DNA of 64,000 nucleotides from Gp6-AA40 sp036407095 (GCA_036407095.1 DASWZV010000144.1:186001-250000), one strand, 5' to 3'; positions 15,629 to 24,765 are shown, counted from the stretch's first letter. Notes: generated by a model from the letters alone, not told the origin. A program made the numbers and translations.

Positions 15629-15824
15629 CGCTCACTTGGGTTCGACATGCGCATCGGGCTCACGGGTCCTGTCGGCGGGTCTCCCCGCTCGTCCTCGGCG
15701 CCAAAAGAACGATCACGCGTACCAAAAGACCTGACCACGGAGAGGGCGCCTGCGCGGCGAGCGGGATGCCCCTCCCGCCGCCACCCGTTCGGCGCGGCAA
15801 CCAGCTTCGTAACCCAAGTGAGCG
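15629..15824. repeat. 196-bp element with 14-bp perfect inverted ends
   Basis: CGCTCACTTGGGTT at 15629-15642 and its exact complement at 15811-15824 flank 168 bp with no gene. It lies directly beside the previous palindromic element; together they fill the 476-bp gap (15378-15853) between the aldolase and Nudix genes. The internal sequence is GC-rich and not obviously repetitive. Confidence 0.65.
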
Positions 15825-15853
15825 AGGTTCGACGCATTACGGCGGTCCGCGAA

Positions 15854-16369
15854 TCAGCTTCTGCCAAGAAACTCGCGGAGCGCCTCGTAGGTACTCCGGA
15901 ACGCGAGCTCGTCCCATGGAATCGTGTCGGGCGGGAAGAACCGCGCCTCGGAGCTCTCGTCGTCGATCGCGACGGATCCACCCATGATGGTGGCGACGTA
16001 GACGATGATGACCGGCGCCCGACCGGGGTAGGAATAGACGTTCAGCAGGCGATCGATGCGGACGTCGAGACCTGCTTCCTCGCGCGCTTCGCGGATTGCG
16101 GCCACCGGCACCTGCTCGCCGCGATCGACGTAGCCGCCGGGGAAGACCCACTTGCCGTAGCCCGGTTCGATCGCGCGCTTCAACAGCAGGATATGGTGCT
16201 CGTCGTTCTGCAGGATCGTTCCGACTGCCACCTTCGGATCCTGGTAGAAGATGAACCCGCACCGGACGCAGACGAGCCGATCCGGTTCCGTCGGCTTGAC
16301 CGAGCGCAGCTCGAGATCTGCGCCGCAAAGCGGACAGAAGCTGTACGGGACTTCGTCGTGAGGATGCAT
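15854..16369 (-). CDS. Nudix hydrolase with N-terminal zinc ribbon
   Basis: The 171-residue protein has an N-terminal zinc ribbon (CPLC at about residue 12 and CVRC at about 34) followed by a Nudix domain whose box is GGYVDRGEQVPVAAIREAREEAGL, catalytically complete. Such ribbon-Nudix proteins hydrolyse ADP-ribose, NADH-like or related dinucleotides; the substrate cannot be read from sequence. It is divergent from def, with 39 bp between the ORFs. Confidence 0.85.
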   Translation of the reverse strand: MHPHDEVPYSFCPLCGADLELRSVKPTEPDRLVCVRCGFIFYQDPKVAVGTILQNDEHHILLLKRAIEPGYGKWVFPGGYVDRGEQVPVAAIREAREEAGLDVRIDRLLNVYSYPGRAPVIIVYVATIMGGSVAIDDESSEARFFPPDTIPWDELAFRSTYEALREFLGRS

Positions 16370-16397
16370 AGGGCTGAGGCCCGGGCCCTGGGGCCCC

Positions 16398-16403
16398 TAT
16401 AAT
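16398..16403 (+). promoter_or_regulatory. -10 element TATAAT, 5 nt before GTG (leaderless promoter for def)
   Basis: A perfect TATAAT is followed by TTACA and then GTG at 16409 and ATG at 16412. The predicted transcription start falls on or within a few bases of the start codon, leaving no room for a ribosome-binding site. The spacing is identical to that before thyX. Confidence 0.6.
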
Positions 16404-16411
16404 TTACAGTG

Positions 16412-16939
16412 ATGTCCATCTTGAAAGTCGCTCGCATGGGTCATCCCGTCCTCCGCGAGCGCGCACGGCCGTTCGAGAAGTCCGATCTGCGGAATCCTCT
16501 GGTGCAGAAACTGATCGACGACATGATCGAAACCATGCACGAGTACCACGGCGTCGGTCTGGCAGGTCCACAGGTCCATGAGGGGCGTCGGGTATTCGTG
16601 GCGCTGCTCGATGACGAGCCCGGCCCGGAAAGCGACGCGGTGGCGATCATCAACCCCGAACTCGTTCCGAACGCGCAGATGAAGGAGGAAGGCTGGGAGG
16701 GATGCCTCAGCATTCCCGACATCCGCGGGATGGTGCCGCGGTTCACCGATATCATCCTCAGGGGCCTCGATCGCGAGGGCAAGGCGGTGGAGCTCCAGCT
16801 CAAAGGATTTCCTGCGCGGGTCGCGCAGCACGAAACCGATCACCTCGACGGCGTGCTCTTCTTCGATCGCATGACGTCGATGCAGTCGTTGACGTACCTG
16901 GACGAGTACTCGAGATACCACACCAAGGACAACGACTGA
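16412..16939 (+). CDS. def: Peptide deformylase
   Basis: Def removes the formyl group from nascent protein N-termini using a catalytic metal. The 175-residue protein has the three family motifs: GVGLAGPQV (motif 1), EGCLSIP (motif 2, Cys ligand) and QHETDHLDG (motif 3, HExxH). The usual second Ala of motif 1 is Gly. The start is ATG 16412; a GTG three bases earlier is in frame. Probably transcribed from the TATAAT at 16398 as a leaderless or near-leaderless mRNA. thyX starts 31 bp downstream with its own -10. Confidence 0.95.
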   Translation: MSILKVARMGHPVLRERARPFEKSDLRNPLVQKLIDDMIETMHEYHGVGLAGPQVHEGRRVFVALLDDEPGPESDAVAIINPELVPNAQMKEEGWEGCLSIPDIRGMVPRFTDIILRGLDREGKAVELQLKGFPARVAQHETDHLDGVLFFDRMTSMQSLTYLDEYSRYHTKDND

Positions 16940-16958
16940 TCTCGAGTGGTCATTGCTC

Positions 16959-16964
16959 TATAAT
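16959..16964 (+). promoter_or_regulatory. -10 element TATAAT, 5 nt before GTG (leaderless promoter for thyX)
   Basis: TATAAT, then TTCCC, then the GTG start at 16970. This repeats the geometry seen before def. No consensus -35 is present 17 bp upstream. Confidence 0.6.
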
Positions 16965-16969
16965 TTCCC

Positions 16970-18505
16970 GTGCTTTCCTCAGGATCTCCGATCGTTACCC
17001 TTCGCACCGCGCCGATGGTGCCGTTCGACGGCGCGATCGCCGCCGCGCGAACCTGTTACTCGCCGCGTGTCATCGGCGCGTCCGAGATTACCGATGCGCA
17101 GCGCAACTCGATTGGCTCGCTGACCTTCGATGCCGGTCATCACACCGTGTATCAGCACGCGAACTTCGAGTTCGGGCTGGAGAACATCTCACGGCAGTTC
17201 GTCTGGACGTTTCTGCATTCGTATCCGTTCTACAACTCCGAGCAGTCGAGCCAGCGCTACGTCAAGTTGAAGGAGCCGCGTGCATACGTGCCGCCGATCG
17301 CCGGCGCCGCGCGCGACCTCTTCGAAGACGCGGTCGTCCGTGCCTGGGATCGCTACGCGGAGCTCTCGGCGCTTCTCAAAGACGACGCGTTCGCGATCCT
17401 CAAGGAGCTGCGGTACGTCCGCCCCAACACCAATCCCGAGCGGTTGAAACAGATCGAGAAGGACGCCGAGAAGCGCGCGATTGAAACGGCGCGCTACGTG
17501 ATTCCGATTGCGGCCTTCACCTCGATGGTGCACACCGTCTCCGGCATCGTGCTGCACCGCCTCTACCGGATGATGAACACCGGCGACGCGCCGCACGAGT
17601 CGCGCGAGGTCGTGTCCGAGATGGTGCGACTGGTCAGAGAGTGGGACCCGAACTTCTTCGAGAAGGTGGGCGCCGGGCCGCTGCGGGCGGAGGACGTGCC
17701 CGAAACGCAGATTCCGGTCGCCGCAGACCGCGGTGAGCGCTTCGCTGCGGCGTTCGACCGACGCTTGAACGGTCGATGGTCGCGGTTGCGCGACGTCTCG
17801 CCCGATGCCGAGGAGATCCTGGCTGAAGCAGTACGGTCGGTCTTCGGCCTGACGGCGTCCGAGCTGTCCGACGATGAGGCGCTCGACCGCGTGATGAATC
17901 CCGCGCGCAATCGCTATCGGCTCGAGGTGCTCAATGTCTCGCATCACTCGCCGCTGATGCGCGCGCTGCACCATGTGAGCTACGTGTTCGAGAAGCGGCT
18001 CAGTCACACCGCCGACTCGCAGGATCAGCGGCATCGGATGGTCCCGGCCTCGCGGCCGCTGATGACGTTCGCCGACACCGGGACGCCCGACTACATCACG
18101 CCGCGGCTGATCGGCGCGAACCCGCGTGCGAAGGCGGTCTACGACGAGGCGATGCGCGAGGCGTGGGCAGCCAAGAACCAGCTGCTGGCGCTGGGCGTTC
18201 CGGTCGAGTTCGCGATCTACGTCCTGCCGAATGCGAAGACGCTGCGCTTCATCGAATCGGGATCGCTGCTCTCCCTGCTGCACAAATGGACCCAGCGCAC
18301 CTGCTTCAACGCGCAGGAAGAGATTTATCTCGCATCGATGGACGAAATCGCGCAGGTCCGGTCCGCGCATCCGCGGATCGGCCGCCACATCGGTCCGCCG
18401 TGTGTGATCCGCAACGGCCTGATCTCGCCGCGCTGCACCGAGGGCTCCCACTTCTGCGGTGTGCCGGTGTGGCGCGACTTTCCGAACGCCATCCGACGAC
18501 TCTGA
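16970..18505 (+). CDS. thyX: FAD-dependent thymidylate synthase, double-length ThyX
   Basis: ThyX makes dTMP from dUMP using FAD and methylene-tetrahydrofolate. At 511 residues it is about twice the usual length and consists of two ThyX-like halves. The N-terminal half has FYNSEQSSQRYV, corresponding to the substrate-binding S-x-R part. The C-terminal half has SQDQRHRMVPASRPL, the RHR-type signature, and further conserved blocks (HHSPLMRALHHVSYVFEKR). The active site may be built from complementary halves of one chain. The start is GTG 16970, fixed by the adjacent -10. The stop overlaps the next ATG by one base (TGATG). Confidence 0.9.
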   Translation: MLSSGSPIVTLRTAPMVPFDGAIAAARTCYSPRVIGASEITDAQRNSIGSLTFDAGHHTVYQHANFEFGLENISRQFVWTFLHSYPFYNSEQSSQRYVKLKEPRAYVPPIAGAARDLFEDAVVRAWDRYAELSALLKDDAFAILKELRYVRPNTNPERLKQIEKDAEKRAIETARYVIPIAAFTSMVHTVSGIVLHRLYRMMNTGDAPHESREVVSEMVRLVREWDPNFFEKVGAGPLRAEDVPETQIPVAADRGERFAAAFDRRLNGRWSRLRDVSPDAEEILAEAVRSVFGLTASELSDDEALDRVMNPARNRYRLEVLNVSHHSPLMRALHHVSYVFEKRLSHTADSQDQRHRMVPASRPLMTFADTGTPDYITPRLIGANPRAKAVYDEAMREAWAAKNQLLALGVPVEFAIYVLPNAKTLRFIESGSLLSLLHKWTQRTCFNAQEEIYLASMDEIAQVRSAHPRIGRHIGPPCVIRNGLISPRCTEGSHFCGVPVWRDFPNAIRRL

Positions 18506-19203
18506 TGATCGCGGCCTGGCTGGTGCACTTCTACACCGCCAGTGGCGTCGTGCTCGCGTTCCTCGCGACGCGCGCCGTCATCGCCGAAAACTATCGCGCC
18601 GCGTTTTTCTGGCTCTACGTCCAGGTCGTCGTCGACGCGACCGACGGTATCCTGGCGCGCCGGGCGCGTGTGTCGGAGCGGCTTCCGTGGTTCAATGGCG
18701 CGAAGCTCGATGACATCATCGACTACCTGACGTACGTCTTCATTCCCGCGCTGATCGTCTGGCGCGCGGCGCTCGTGCCCGAGACGTGGACGCTCGTTGT
18801 CGTGAGCGCCATGATGCTGTCGAGCGCCTACGGCTTCAATCGCGCCGACGCCAAGACGGGCGATCACTTCTTCACCGGTTTCCCCTCCTACTGGAACATC
18901 GTCGCCTTCTACCTGCTGGTGGCTGGATGGGCCCAGGCGGTGAACGCGGCGTTCCTCCTGGCGTTCGCAGCGCTCGTGTTCGTGCCGATTCGCTACATCT
19001 ACCCGTCGCGGACTCCGGTGTGGCGCCCGGCGACAGTCATGGTGGGCGTGACCTGGGGCCTGCTCCTGCTTTTGATGCTTCGGGACTATCCTGCAGTGTC
19101 GCGGGTGATGTTCTGGATATCGCTGGTGTATCCGATCTACTACGTTGCGCTATCGTTGGTGCTGCACGGGGGTCGTAGACCCCATGCCGCAGGAACCCCC
19201 TGA
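18505..19203 (+). CDS. pcs: Phosphatidylcholine synthase-like CDP-alcohol phosphatidyltransferase
   Basis: This is an integral membrane enzyme of 232 residues with about seven hydrophobic segments. The CDP-alcohol phosphotransferase motif reads DATDGILARRARV...GAKLDDIIDYLTYVF, with the spacing D-x2-DG-x2-AR-x-G-x3-D-x3-D. The sequence around LDDIIDYLTYVFIPAL is characteristic of bacterial Pcs, which condenses CDP-diacylglycerol with choline to give phosphatidylcholine. Translationally coupled to thyX (1-bp overlap). Confidence 0.82.
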   Translation: MIAAWLVHFYTASGVVLAFLATRAVIAENYRAAFFWLYVQVVVDATDGILARRARVSERLPWFNGAKLDDIIDYLTYVFIPALIVWRAALVPETWTLVVVSAMMLSSAYGFNRADAKTGDHFFTGFPSYWNIVAFYLLVAGWAQAVNAAFLLAFAALVFVPIRYIYPSRTPVWRPATVMVGVTWGLLLLLMLRDYPAVSRVMFWISLVYPIYYVALSLVLHGGRRPHAAGTP

Positions 19204-19206
19204 ACC

Positions 19207-20000
19207 ATGAACCCGATCGCCATTCACGCCCACAACCCGAGCCCCTATACGGGTGACGGCAACTGGACGTGGCTGATTCGCGGCGACGTGACGACTCTCA
19301 TCGATGCCGGAACCGGTGAGCAGGCTCATCTCGACGCGGTCGCCGACGCGCTCGACGGTGTGCCGCTCGCGCAAGTGCTGGTCACGCATGCGCACGGCGA
19401 CCATGCCTCCGGTGCACCCGCGCTGGCGCAGCGGTTCCCCGGTGCGCGGTTTCTGAAGATGCCGTGGACGGAGCGCGACGGCAAATGGCCGGTGACATGG
19501 GAGCCGATCGCGGCCGGTCAGCAGATCGCTGCCGGCGACGTCACGCTGGCGGCCGTCCACACGCCGGGTCACGCACCCGATCATCTGTGCTTCTGGCACG
19601 ACGCCACGCGGACGCTCTTCAGCGGAGACCTTGCAGTGAAAGGGACCACGGTCTTCATTCCATCGAACCATCGCGGCGATCTCTCGGACTACCTGGCTTC
19701 GCTCGAACGCGTCATCGCACTGCAGCCGATGCGACTGCTGCCCGCGCATGGCCCGGTCATCGACGATCCCTGCACCGTGCTTCGCGGCTACATCGACCAT
19801 CGTCACGAGCGCGAACGTCAGATCGTCGCGGCGCTGGAAGAAGGTCCGCTGACGCCGGACGAGCTGGTGTCGCGGATCTATCGCACCCTCAACGACGCGC
19901 TCCTGATGATGGCGCGCGAGAGCGTCGAGGCGCATCTCGTGAAGCTCGCACGCGAGGGACGCGCCGGTCGACGCGGTGACGCGTGGCATATCATTGAGCC

Positions 20001-20004
<4 letters not shown>
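19207..20004 (+). CDS. MBL-fold metallo-hydrolase (LACTB2-like)
   Basis: The 265-residue protein has the metallo-beta-lactamase metal motif THAHGDHASG (about residue 58), a second His in HTPGHAPDHL, the Asp in FSGDLAV, and a C-terminal winged-helix-like tail (GPLTPDELVSRIYR). This arrangement is that of the LACTB2/glyoxalase II-related group, which includes endoribonucleases and thioesterases. The substrate is undetermined. It overlaps the M20 peptidase start by 4 bp, so the two are probably co-expressed. Confidence 0.85.
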
Positions 20005-21380
<1,376 letters not shown>

Positions 21381-21385
21381 CTATC

Positions 21386-21692
21386 GTCGGTGCGATCCCT
21401 CTGTCGATTGTCGGTGCGATCCGGCTGACGTTCGTCGGTGCGATCCCACTGTCGTGCGTCGGTGCGATCCTCTTTTGTTCGTCGGTGCGATCCTGCTTTC
21501 GCGTGTCGGTGCGATCTTGCTGTCAACGTCTGAGCCATTTCGCGTACACTGCGCCCCGCGCCGCAACCCGTACGAAGCGAATCAGATCGCACCGACATAC
21601 GACAGAAAGATCGCACCGACATACGACAGAAAGATCGCACCGACTGTCGTCAGCCGGATCGCACCGGCAGACGATAGTGGGATCGCACCGAC
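21386..21692. repeat. Mirrored array of 24-bp units (6 direct + 5 inverted) around a 68-bp centre
   Basis: GTCGGTGCGATC occurs at 21386, 21410, 21434, 21458, 21481 and 21505. Its complement GATCGCACCGAC occurs at 21585, 21609, 21633, 21657 (one mismatch) and 21681. Spacing is 24 bp except one 23. Between the 12-mers lie 12 bases of form N3-CTGTCG-like-N3. The centre (21517-21584) is unique and holds no ORF. This fills most of the 356-bp gap between the M20 gene and the cupin. It is not a CRISPR: repeat and spacer are too short and the second half of the unit is itself conserved. Confidence 0.92.
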
Positions 21693-21698
21693 ACGGAA

Positions 21699-21721
21699 GT
21701 CCGGCTCAAGCCGGACCCTAC
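21699..21721. repeat. REP-like palindrome (TCCGGCTCAAGCCGGA type)
   Basis: A 23-bp copy of the palindromic family at 12979-13030, immediately after the mirrored array and just upstream of the cupin ribosome-binding site. The CCCTAC tail is conserved. Confidence 0.85.
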
Positions 21722-21726
21722 ATGAA

Positions 21727-21732
21727 AGGAGG
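21727..21732 (+). promoter_or_regulatory. Shine-Dalgarno AGGAGG deciding the cupin start
   Basis: AGGAGG ends 4 nt before the ATG at 21737 and lies downstream of an in-frame ATG at 21722, so the start is 21737. Confidence 0.8.
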
Positions 21733-21736
21733 AGCC

Positions 21737-22171
21737 ATGAAGTTCATCTGCCTCTCGGCGCTGTTGACCTCGATGGCCGTTGTCGTCGCTGCCGATGGCG
21801 TTCCCACCGTCGTCACCTACGTGCCGCATGAGAAGGTCGCGGCGACGATGGTGAAGGGTGGGCAAATCATCGGGGATCACGGTCTCATCGTGCTGGCGCA
21901 GCGACGCGGGGCAGGCGAGGTCGAAGTGCACGAGAAGACCAACCACGTGTTCATCATCGTCGAGGGCGAGGCGACGTTCGTGACCGGTGGCACGCTGGTC
22001 GATGCGAGGGACACGGCGCCAGGTCAACGTCGCGCGCCAAGTGTGAAGGGTGGAGAGGTTCATCACCTGAGCAAGGGCGATGTGATCACCATTCCTGCGA
22101 AGACGCCGCACTGGTTCAAGGAAGTGCCGACGCAGACGATCGCGTACTACGCGGTCAACACCGAGCCGTAG
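21737..22171 (+). CDS. Exported single-domain cupin protein
   Basis: The 144-residue protein has a short signal peptide (MKFICLSALLTSMAVVVAADG) and a cupin beta-barrel. Motif 1 is modified (EVEVHEKTNHVFIIVEGEATFVTGG); motif 2 is GDVITIPAKTPHWFKEV. His residues suitable for metal binding are present (HEKTNH, PHW). Function is unknown. The gene follows the mirrored 24-bp array and a REP palindrome, so its promoter must lie in or before them. Confidence 0.8.
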   Translation: MKFICLSALLTSMAVVVAADGVPTVVTYVPHEKVAATMVKGGQIIGDHGLIVLAQRRGAGEVEVHEKTNHVFIIVEGEATFVTGGTLVDARDTAPGQRRAPSVKGGEVHHLSKGDVITIPAKTPHWFKEVPTQTIAYYAVNTEP

Positions 22172-22209
22172 CGAGGCACGAGATCGTGTGAATTACTCGA
22201 CTGAGACCT

Positions 22210-23172
22210 TTGGTTCAGATTCGCGAGGAACGCCCCGACGACGCTGCGGCGATTCGTGAAGTCAACGATCGCGCGTTCGGTCAGGACCAGGAGGGCCGCA
22301 TCGTCGATGCCTTGAGGGCGAACCGGGCGGCGATGCTCTCGCTCGTGGCGACACTCGACGATCGAGTGGTCGGTCACATCATGTACAGCCCCGTTTCCAT
22401 CGGCGACGTCTCAGGCGCGGGGCTGGGACCGATGGCCGTGCTCCCCGAACATCAGAATCACGGGATCGGAAGCGCTCTGGTGAGATCGGGGAACGAGAAG
22501 ATTGCACAGGCGGGTTCCCCTTTCATCGTCGTCGTCGGGCACGTGTCGTTCTATCCGCGCTTCGACTTCCAGCCCGCTCGAAGGTTCGGAATCACCTGCG
22601 AGTGGAGCGTGCCGGACGAGGTCTTCATGGCGCTCGTGCTCGACGAGCGAAAAATGCACGGCGTCGCCGGTCTCGCCAGATATCGGACCGAGTTTCACAT
22701 GGACGTTCACGAACTCCACGTCCGGCAGGTGATCGAATTGGCGAGACGGGCAAGGGCTGCCGGGAATCATCCATTCGGTGCGCTTCTGGCCATTGGTGAT
22801 CGAGTGCTGCTGACCGCTCAGAACACCGTCATCACCGACCGCGATCCGACCGCGCATGCGGAAACGAATCTCGTCGCCGAGGCGATTCGACGCCTGCCGT
22901 CGGATGAGATTCGACGCAGCGTGCTCTACACCAGCTGCGAGCCGTGCGCGATGTGTGTCGGCACGATGTACTGGGCCGGGATTCGATCGATCGTCTTCGC
23001 CCTTCCCTCGTCGGAGTTGGCGCTCCTTGCCGGTGGCGACCTTCTCGTGCCGTGCGCCGACCTCTTCGCGCGAGCGGCTGACCCGGTCACGATCATCGGT
23101 CCTCTCCTGATCGATGAGGCCCGTGAGGTGCATCGTGGCTACTGGCCTCCGCGGGGCCGATTCGCTGTGTAG
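22210..23172 (+). CDS. GNAT acetyltransferase - nucleoside deaminase fusion
   Basis: The 320-residue protein joins two domains. Residues 1 to about 165 are a YhbS-like GNAT N-acetyltransferase (GLGPMAVLPEHQNHGIGSALV is the acetyl-CoA loop; FYPRFDFQPA follows). Residues about 170-320 are a cytidine/guanine-type deaminase with HAE (TAHAETNLV) and PCAMC (SCEPCAMCVG) zinc motifs. The start is TTG 22210, since an in-frame TGA lies 7 codons upstream and no ATG or GTG is available. The deaminase half resembles guanine deaminase and the tRNA adenosine deaminase superfamily; the acceptor for the acetyl group is unknown. Confidence 0.85.
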   Translation: MVQIREERPDDAAAIREVNDRAFGQDQEGRIVDALRANRAAMLSLVATLDDRVVGHIMYSPVSIGDVSGAGLGPMAVLPEHQNHGIGSALVRSGNEKIAQAGSPFIVVVGHVSFYPRFDFQPARRFGITCEWSVPDEVFMALVLDERKMHGVAGLARYRTEFHMDVHELHVRQVIELARRARAAGNHPFGALLAIGDRVLLTAQNTVITDRDPTAHAETNLVAEAIRRLPSDEIRRSVLYTSCEPCAMCVGTMYWAGIRSIVFALPSSELALLAGGDLLVPCADLFARAADPVTIIGPLLIDEAREVHRGYWPPRGRFAV

Positions 23173-23183
23173 GCAACGGAGCG

Positions 23184-23295
23184 CGACGGAGAAAACGGAA
23201 TTAACAGGAGAAACGGAGAAACGGAAAACATTTTCAAAGTCTCTCCGTTCCTCCGTTTCTCCTGTTCATCCGTTTCCTCCGTCAGCTCCGTTCCT
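23184..23295. repeat. AACGGAG-type inverted repeat element
   Basis: The left part (GCGACGGAGAAAACGGAATT... to about 23230) and the right part (about 23245-23290, complement) form an imperfect hairpin around AACATTTTCAAAGTC. The units belong to the same purine-rich family as 3055-3434. It occupies about half of the gap between the fusion gene and the PAT-like gene. Confidence 0.75.
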
Positions 23296-23418
23296 TCTCA
23301 GGCGTGCTGTGGGTACTACCGCCAGGTCCCTCTCGCGCCGGTCCGCTGGCTCGCGCCGACGTGGGATACTCCGGATTGGAGTCCTGAACGCTGCCGGACC
23401 CGACGCCGGGGGGACGCG

Positions 23419-24024
23419 ATGTCAGTTCGAATCAGACTTGCGAGCGAGCAGGACGCGGATGCCATTGCCGCGATCTATCGGCCGGTCGTTGAAGACACGG
23501 CGATCTCGTTCGAGACCACTGCACCCGGCCGAGAGGAGATGGCGCGCCGCGTTGCTGAGACGCTCTCCAGCTACCCCTGGCTCGTGTGCGAGCGCGACGG
23601 CAGGATCGCCGGCTACGCTTACGCGACGCGCCACCGCGTGCGTGCCGCGTATCAGTGGTCGGTCGACACCTCGGTCTACATCGATGACGCCGACAGGCGT
23701 TCGGGTGTCGGGCGCGGGCTATACCTGTCGCTCTTCGCCATCCTCGCGGCGCAAGGCTATTTCAACGCGTTTGCCGGCATCGCGTTGCCGAATCCCGGGA
23801 GCGTCGCGCTCCACGAGGCGATGGGATTCGAGAAGCTGGGTGTCTATCACAACGTCGGATTCAAGCTGGGCGAGTGGCGCGACGTCGGCTGGTGGCAGCT
23901 GATACTTCGATCGCACGAAGCGGTGCCGCATGAACCGCTCGCGCTCGATTCCGTTCGCAGGCTGCCGGCGTGGGAGCGTCTGCTCGTGCGCGGAGAAGCA
24001 GTTGTGCGCGCCAAGGCCGCGTAG
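23419..24024 (+). CDS. Phosphinothricin N-acetyltransferase-like GNAT protein
   Basis: The 201-residue GNAT has the layout of the PAT/Bar/YncA group: IRLASEQDADAIAAIY at the N-terminus, ISFETTAPGREEM, the acetyl-CoA loop RSGVGRGLY, and GVYHNVGFKLGEWRDVGWWQ near the end. Members acetylate phosphinothricin, methionine sulfone or related amino acids; the natural substrate here is not known. The start is ATG 23419, preceded by a GGGGGG run 5 bases upstream. Convergent with the DUF3943-like gene. Confidence 0.85.
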   Translation: MSVRIRLASEQDADAIAAIYRPVVEDTAISFETTAPGREEMARRVAETLSSYPWLVCERDGRIAGYAYATRHRVRAAYQWSVDTSVYIDDADRRSGVGRGLYLSLFAILAAQGYFNAFAGIALPNPGSVALHEAMGFEKLGVYHNVGFKLGEWRDVGWWQLILRSHEAVPHEPLALDSVRRLPAWERLLVRGEAVVRAKAA

Positions 24025-24027
24025 TAT

Positions 24028-24765
24028 CTATTTCCAGTCGAGCGGCCGGCCGGCCCGATACCACGGCGCCCGACCGCTGGCAGCGTTCGCGAGCGTGCGT
24101 CCGGGATTGGCGGCAAACCGAAGCGGGATACGAATGAACGGGCTGCGCACGCGCTGCTCGGCCCACTTCACGACGTAGCGGTCGAGCGCGTCCTCGGCAA
24201 CCATGAAGCCGACACCGCCGATCGGCGTCACCACGTGATCGACCCAGCCTGCCGTCTTGGGATTCATCCCGACGTTGCCGATCGAGGCCTCGCTCAACGG
24301 ACCGATCTCGAACTGGATGCTGTAACTCATGATCCAGGCCATCGCGCCGATGCGAGACAGGAAATAGCCGCGGTCAGTGCTGAATTCCAACGGCGCCCCG
24401 GGCTTGTGGTCGAGCCAGATGTAACCGGCTGCCGCCCCGTGGATGGGATGGCCGATGTAGTTCATCGTCCAGGCATCGGTATCCGTCCATTGCTGCGGCA
24501 TGCGGACCGATCGGGCGTAGTCGCGCCAGAAGTTGCCACCGAGCTCACGTCGGGTCTTTTCCTGGATCGCGATGCGGGTGCCGTGCTCGATGAGGAGCAG
24601 CTTGAACGAGTCGCCGATGGCGCCGAAAATATCCGCGCCCTGGCGATCGTCGTGCGTCCCGACGGTCAGCCCCTCCTGCGCGGCCGCACTGCCAATTGCC
24701 ACAGTGCTCATCGTCAACGCTGCCAGGAAAGACACCACCCCATGCAACCCCGCTCGACGGGTCAT
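24028..24765 (-). CDS. Exported DUF3943-like protein
   Basis: The 245-residue protein has a signal peptide (MTRRAGLHGVVSFLAALTMSTV... ending AAAQ, residue about 30). The central WTMNYIGHPIHGAAAGY block with downstream MSYSIQFEIGPLSEASIGN and DHVVTPIGGVGFMVAEDAL resembles DUF3943, a presumed outer-membrane family of unknown role. The ATG at 24765 was preferred over 24798 because it starts the signal peptide cleanly. Assignment to the domain family is from memory of its motifs and is only moderately sure. Confidence 0.6.
   Translation of the reverse strand: MTRRAGLHGVVSFLAALTMSTVAIGSAAAQEGLTVGTHDDRQGADIFGAIGDSFKLLLIEHGTRIAIQEKTRRELGGNFWRDYARSVRMPQQWTDTDAWTMNYIGHPIHGAAAGYIWLDHKPGAPLEFSTDRGYFLSRIGAMAWIMSYSIQFEIGPLSEASIGNVGMNPKTAGWVDHVVTPIGGVGFMVAEDALDRYVVKWAEQRVRSPFIRIPLRFAANPGRTLANAASGRAPWYRAGRPLDWK

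Noticed and set aside
15412..15987. Paired 189-codon ORFs on both strands at 15.4-16.0 kb
   Set aside because: They run through palindromic elements and the Nudix gene; the open frames reflect GC-rich symmetric sequence.
21386..21692. CRISPR array
   Set aside because: Repeats are only 12 bp, the intervening 12 bp are partly conserved, half the units are inverted, and no cas genes are nearby.
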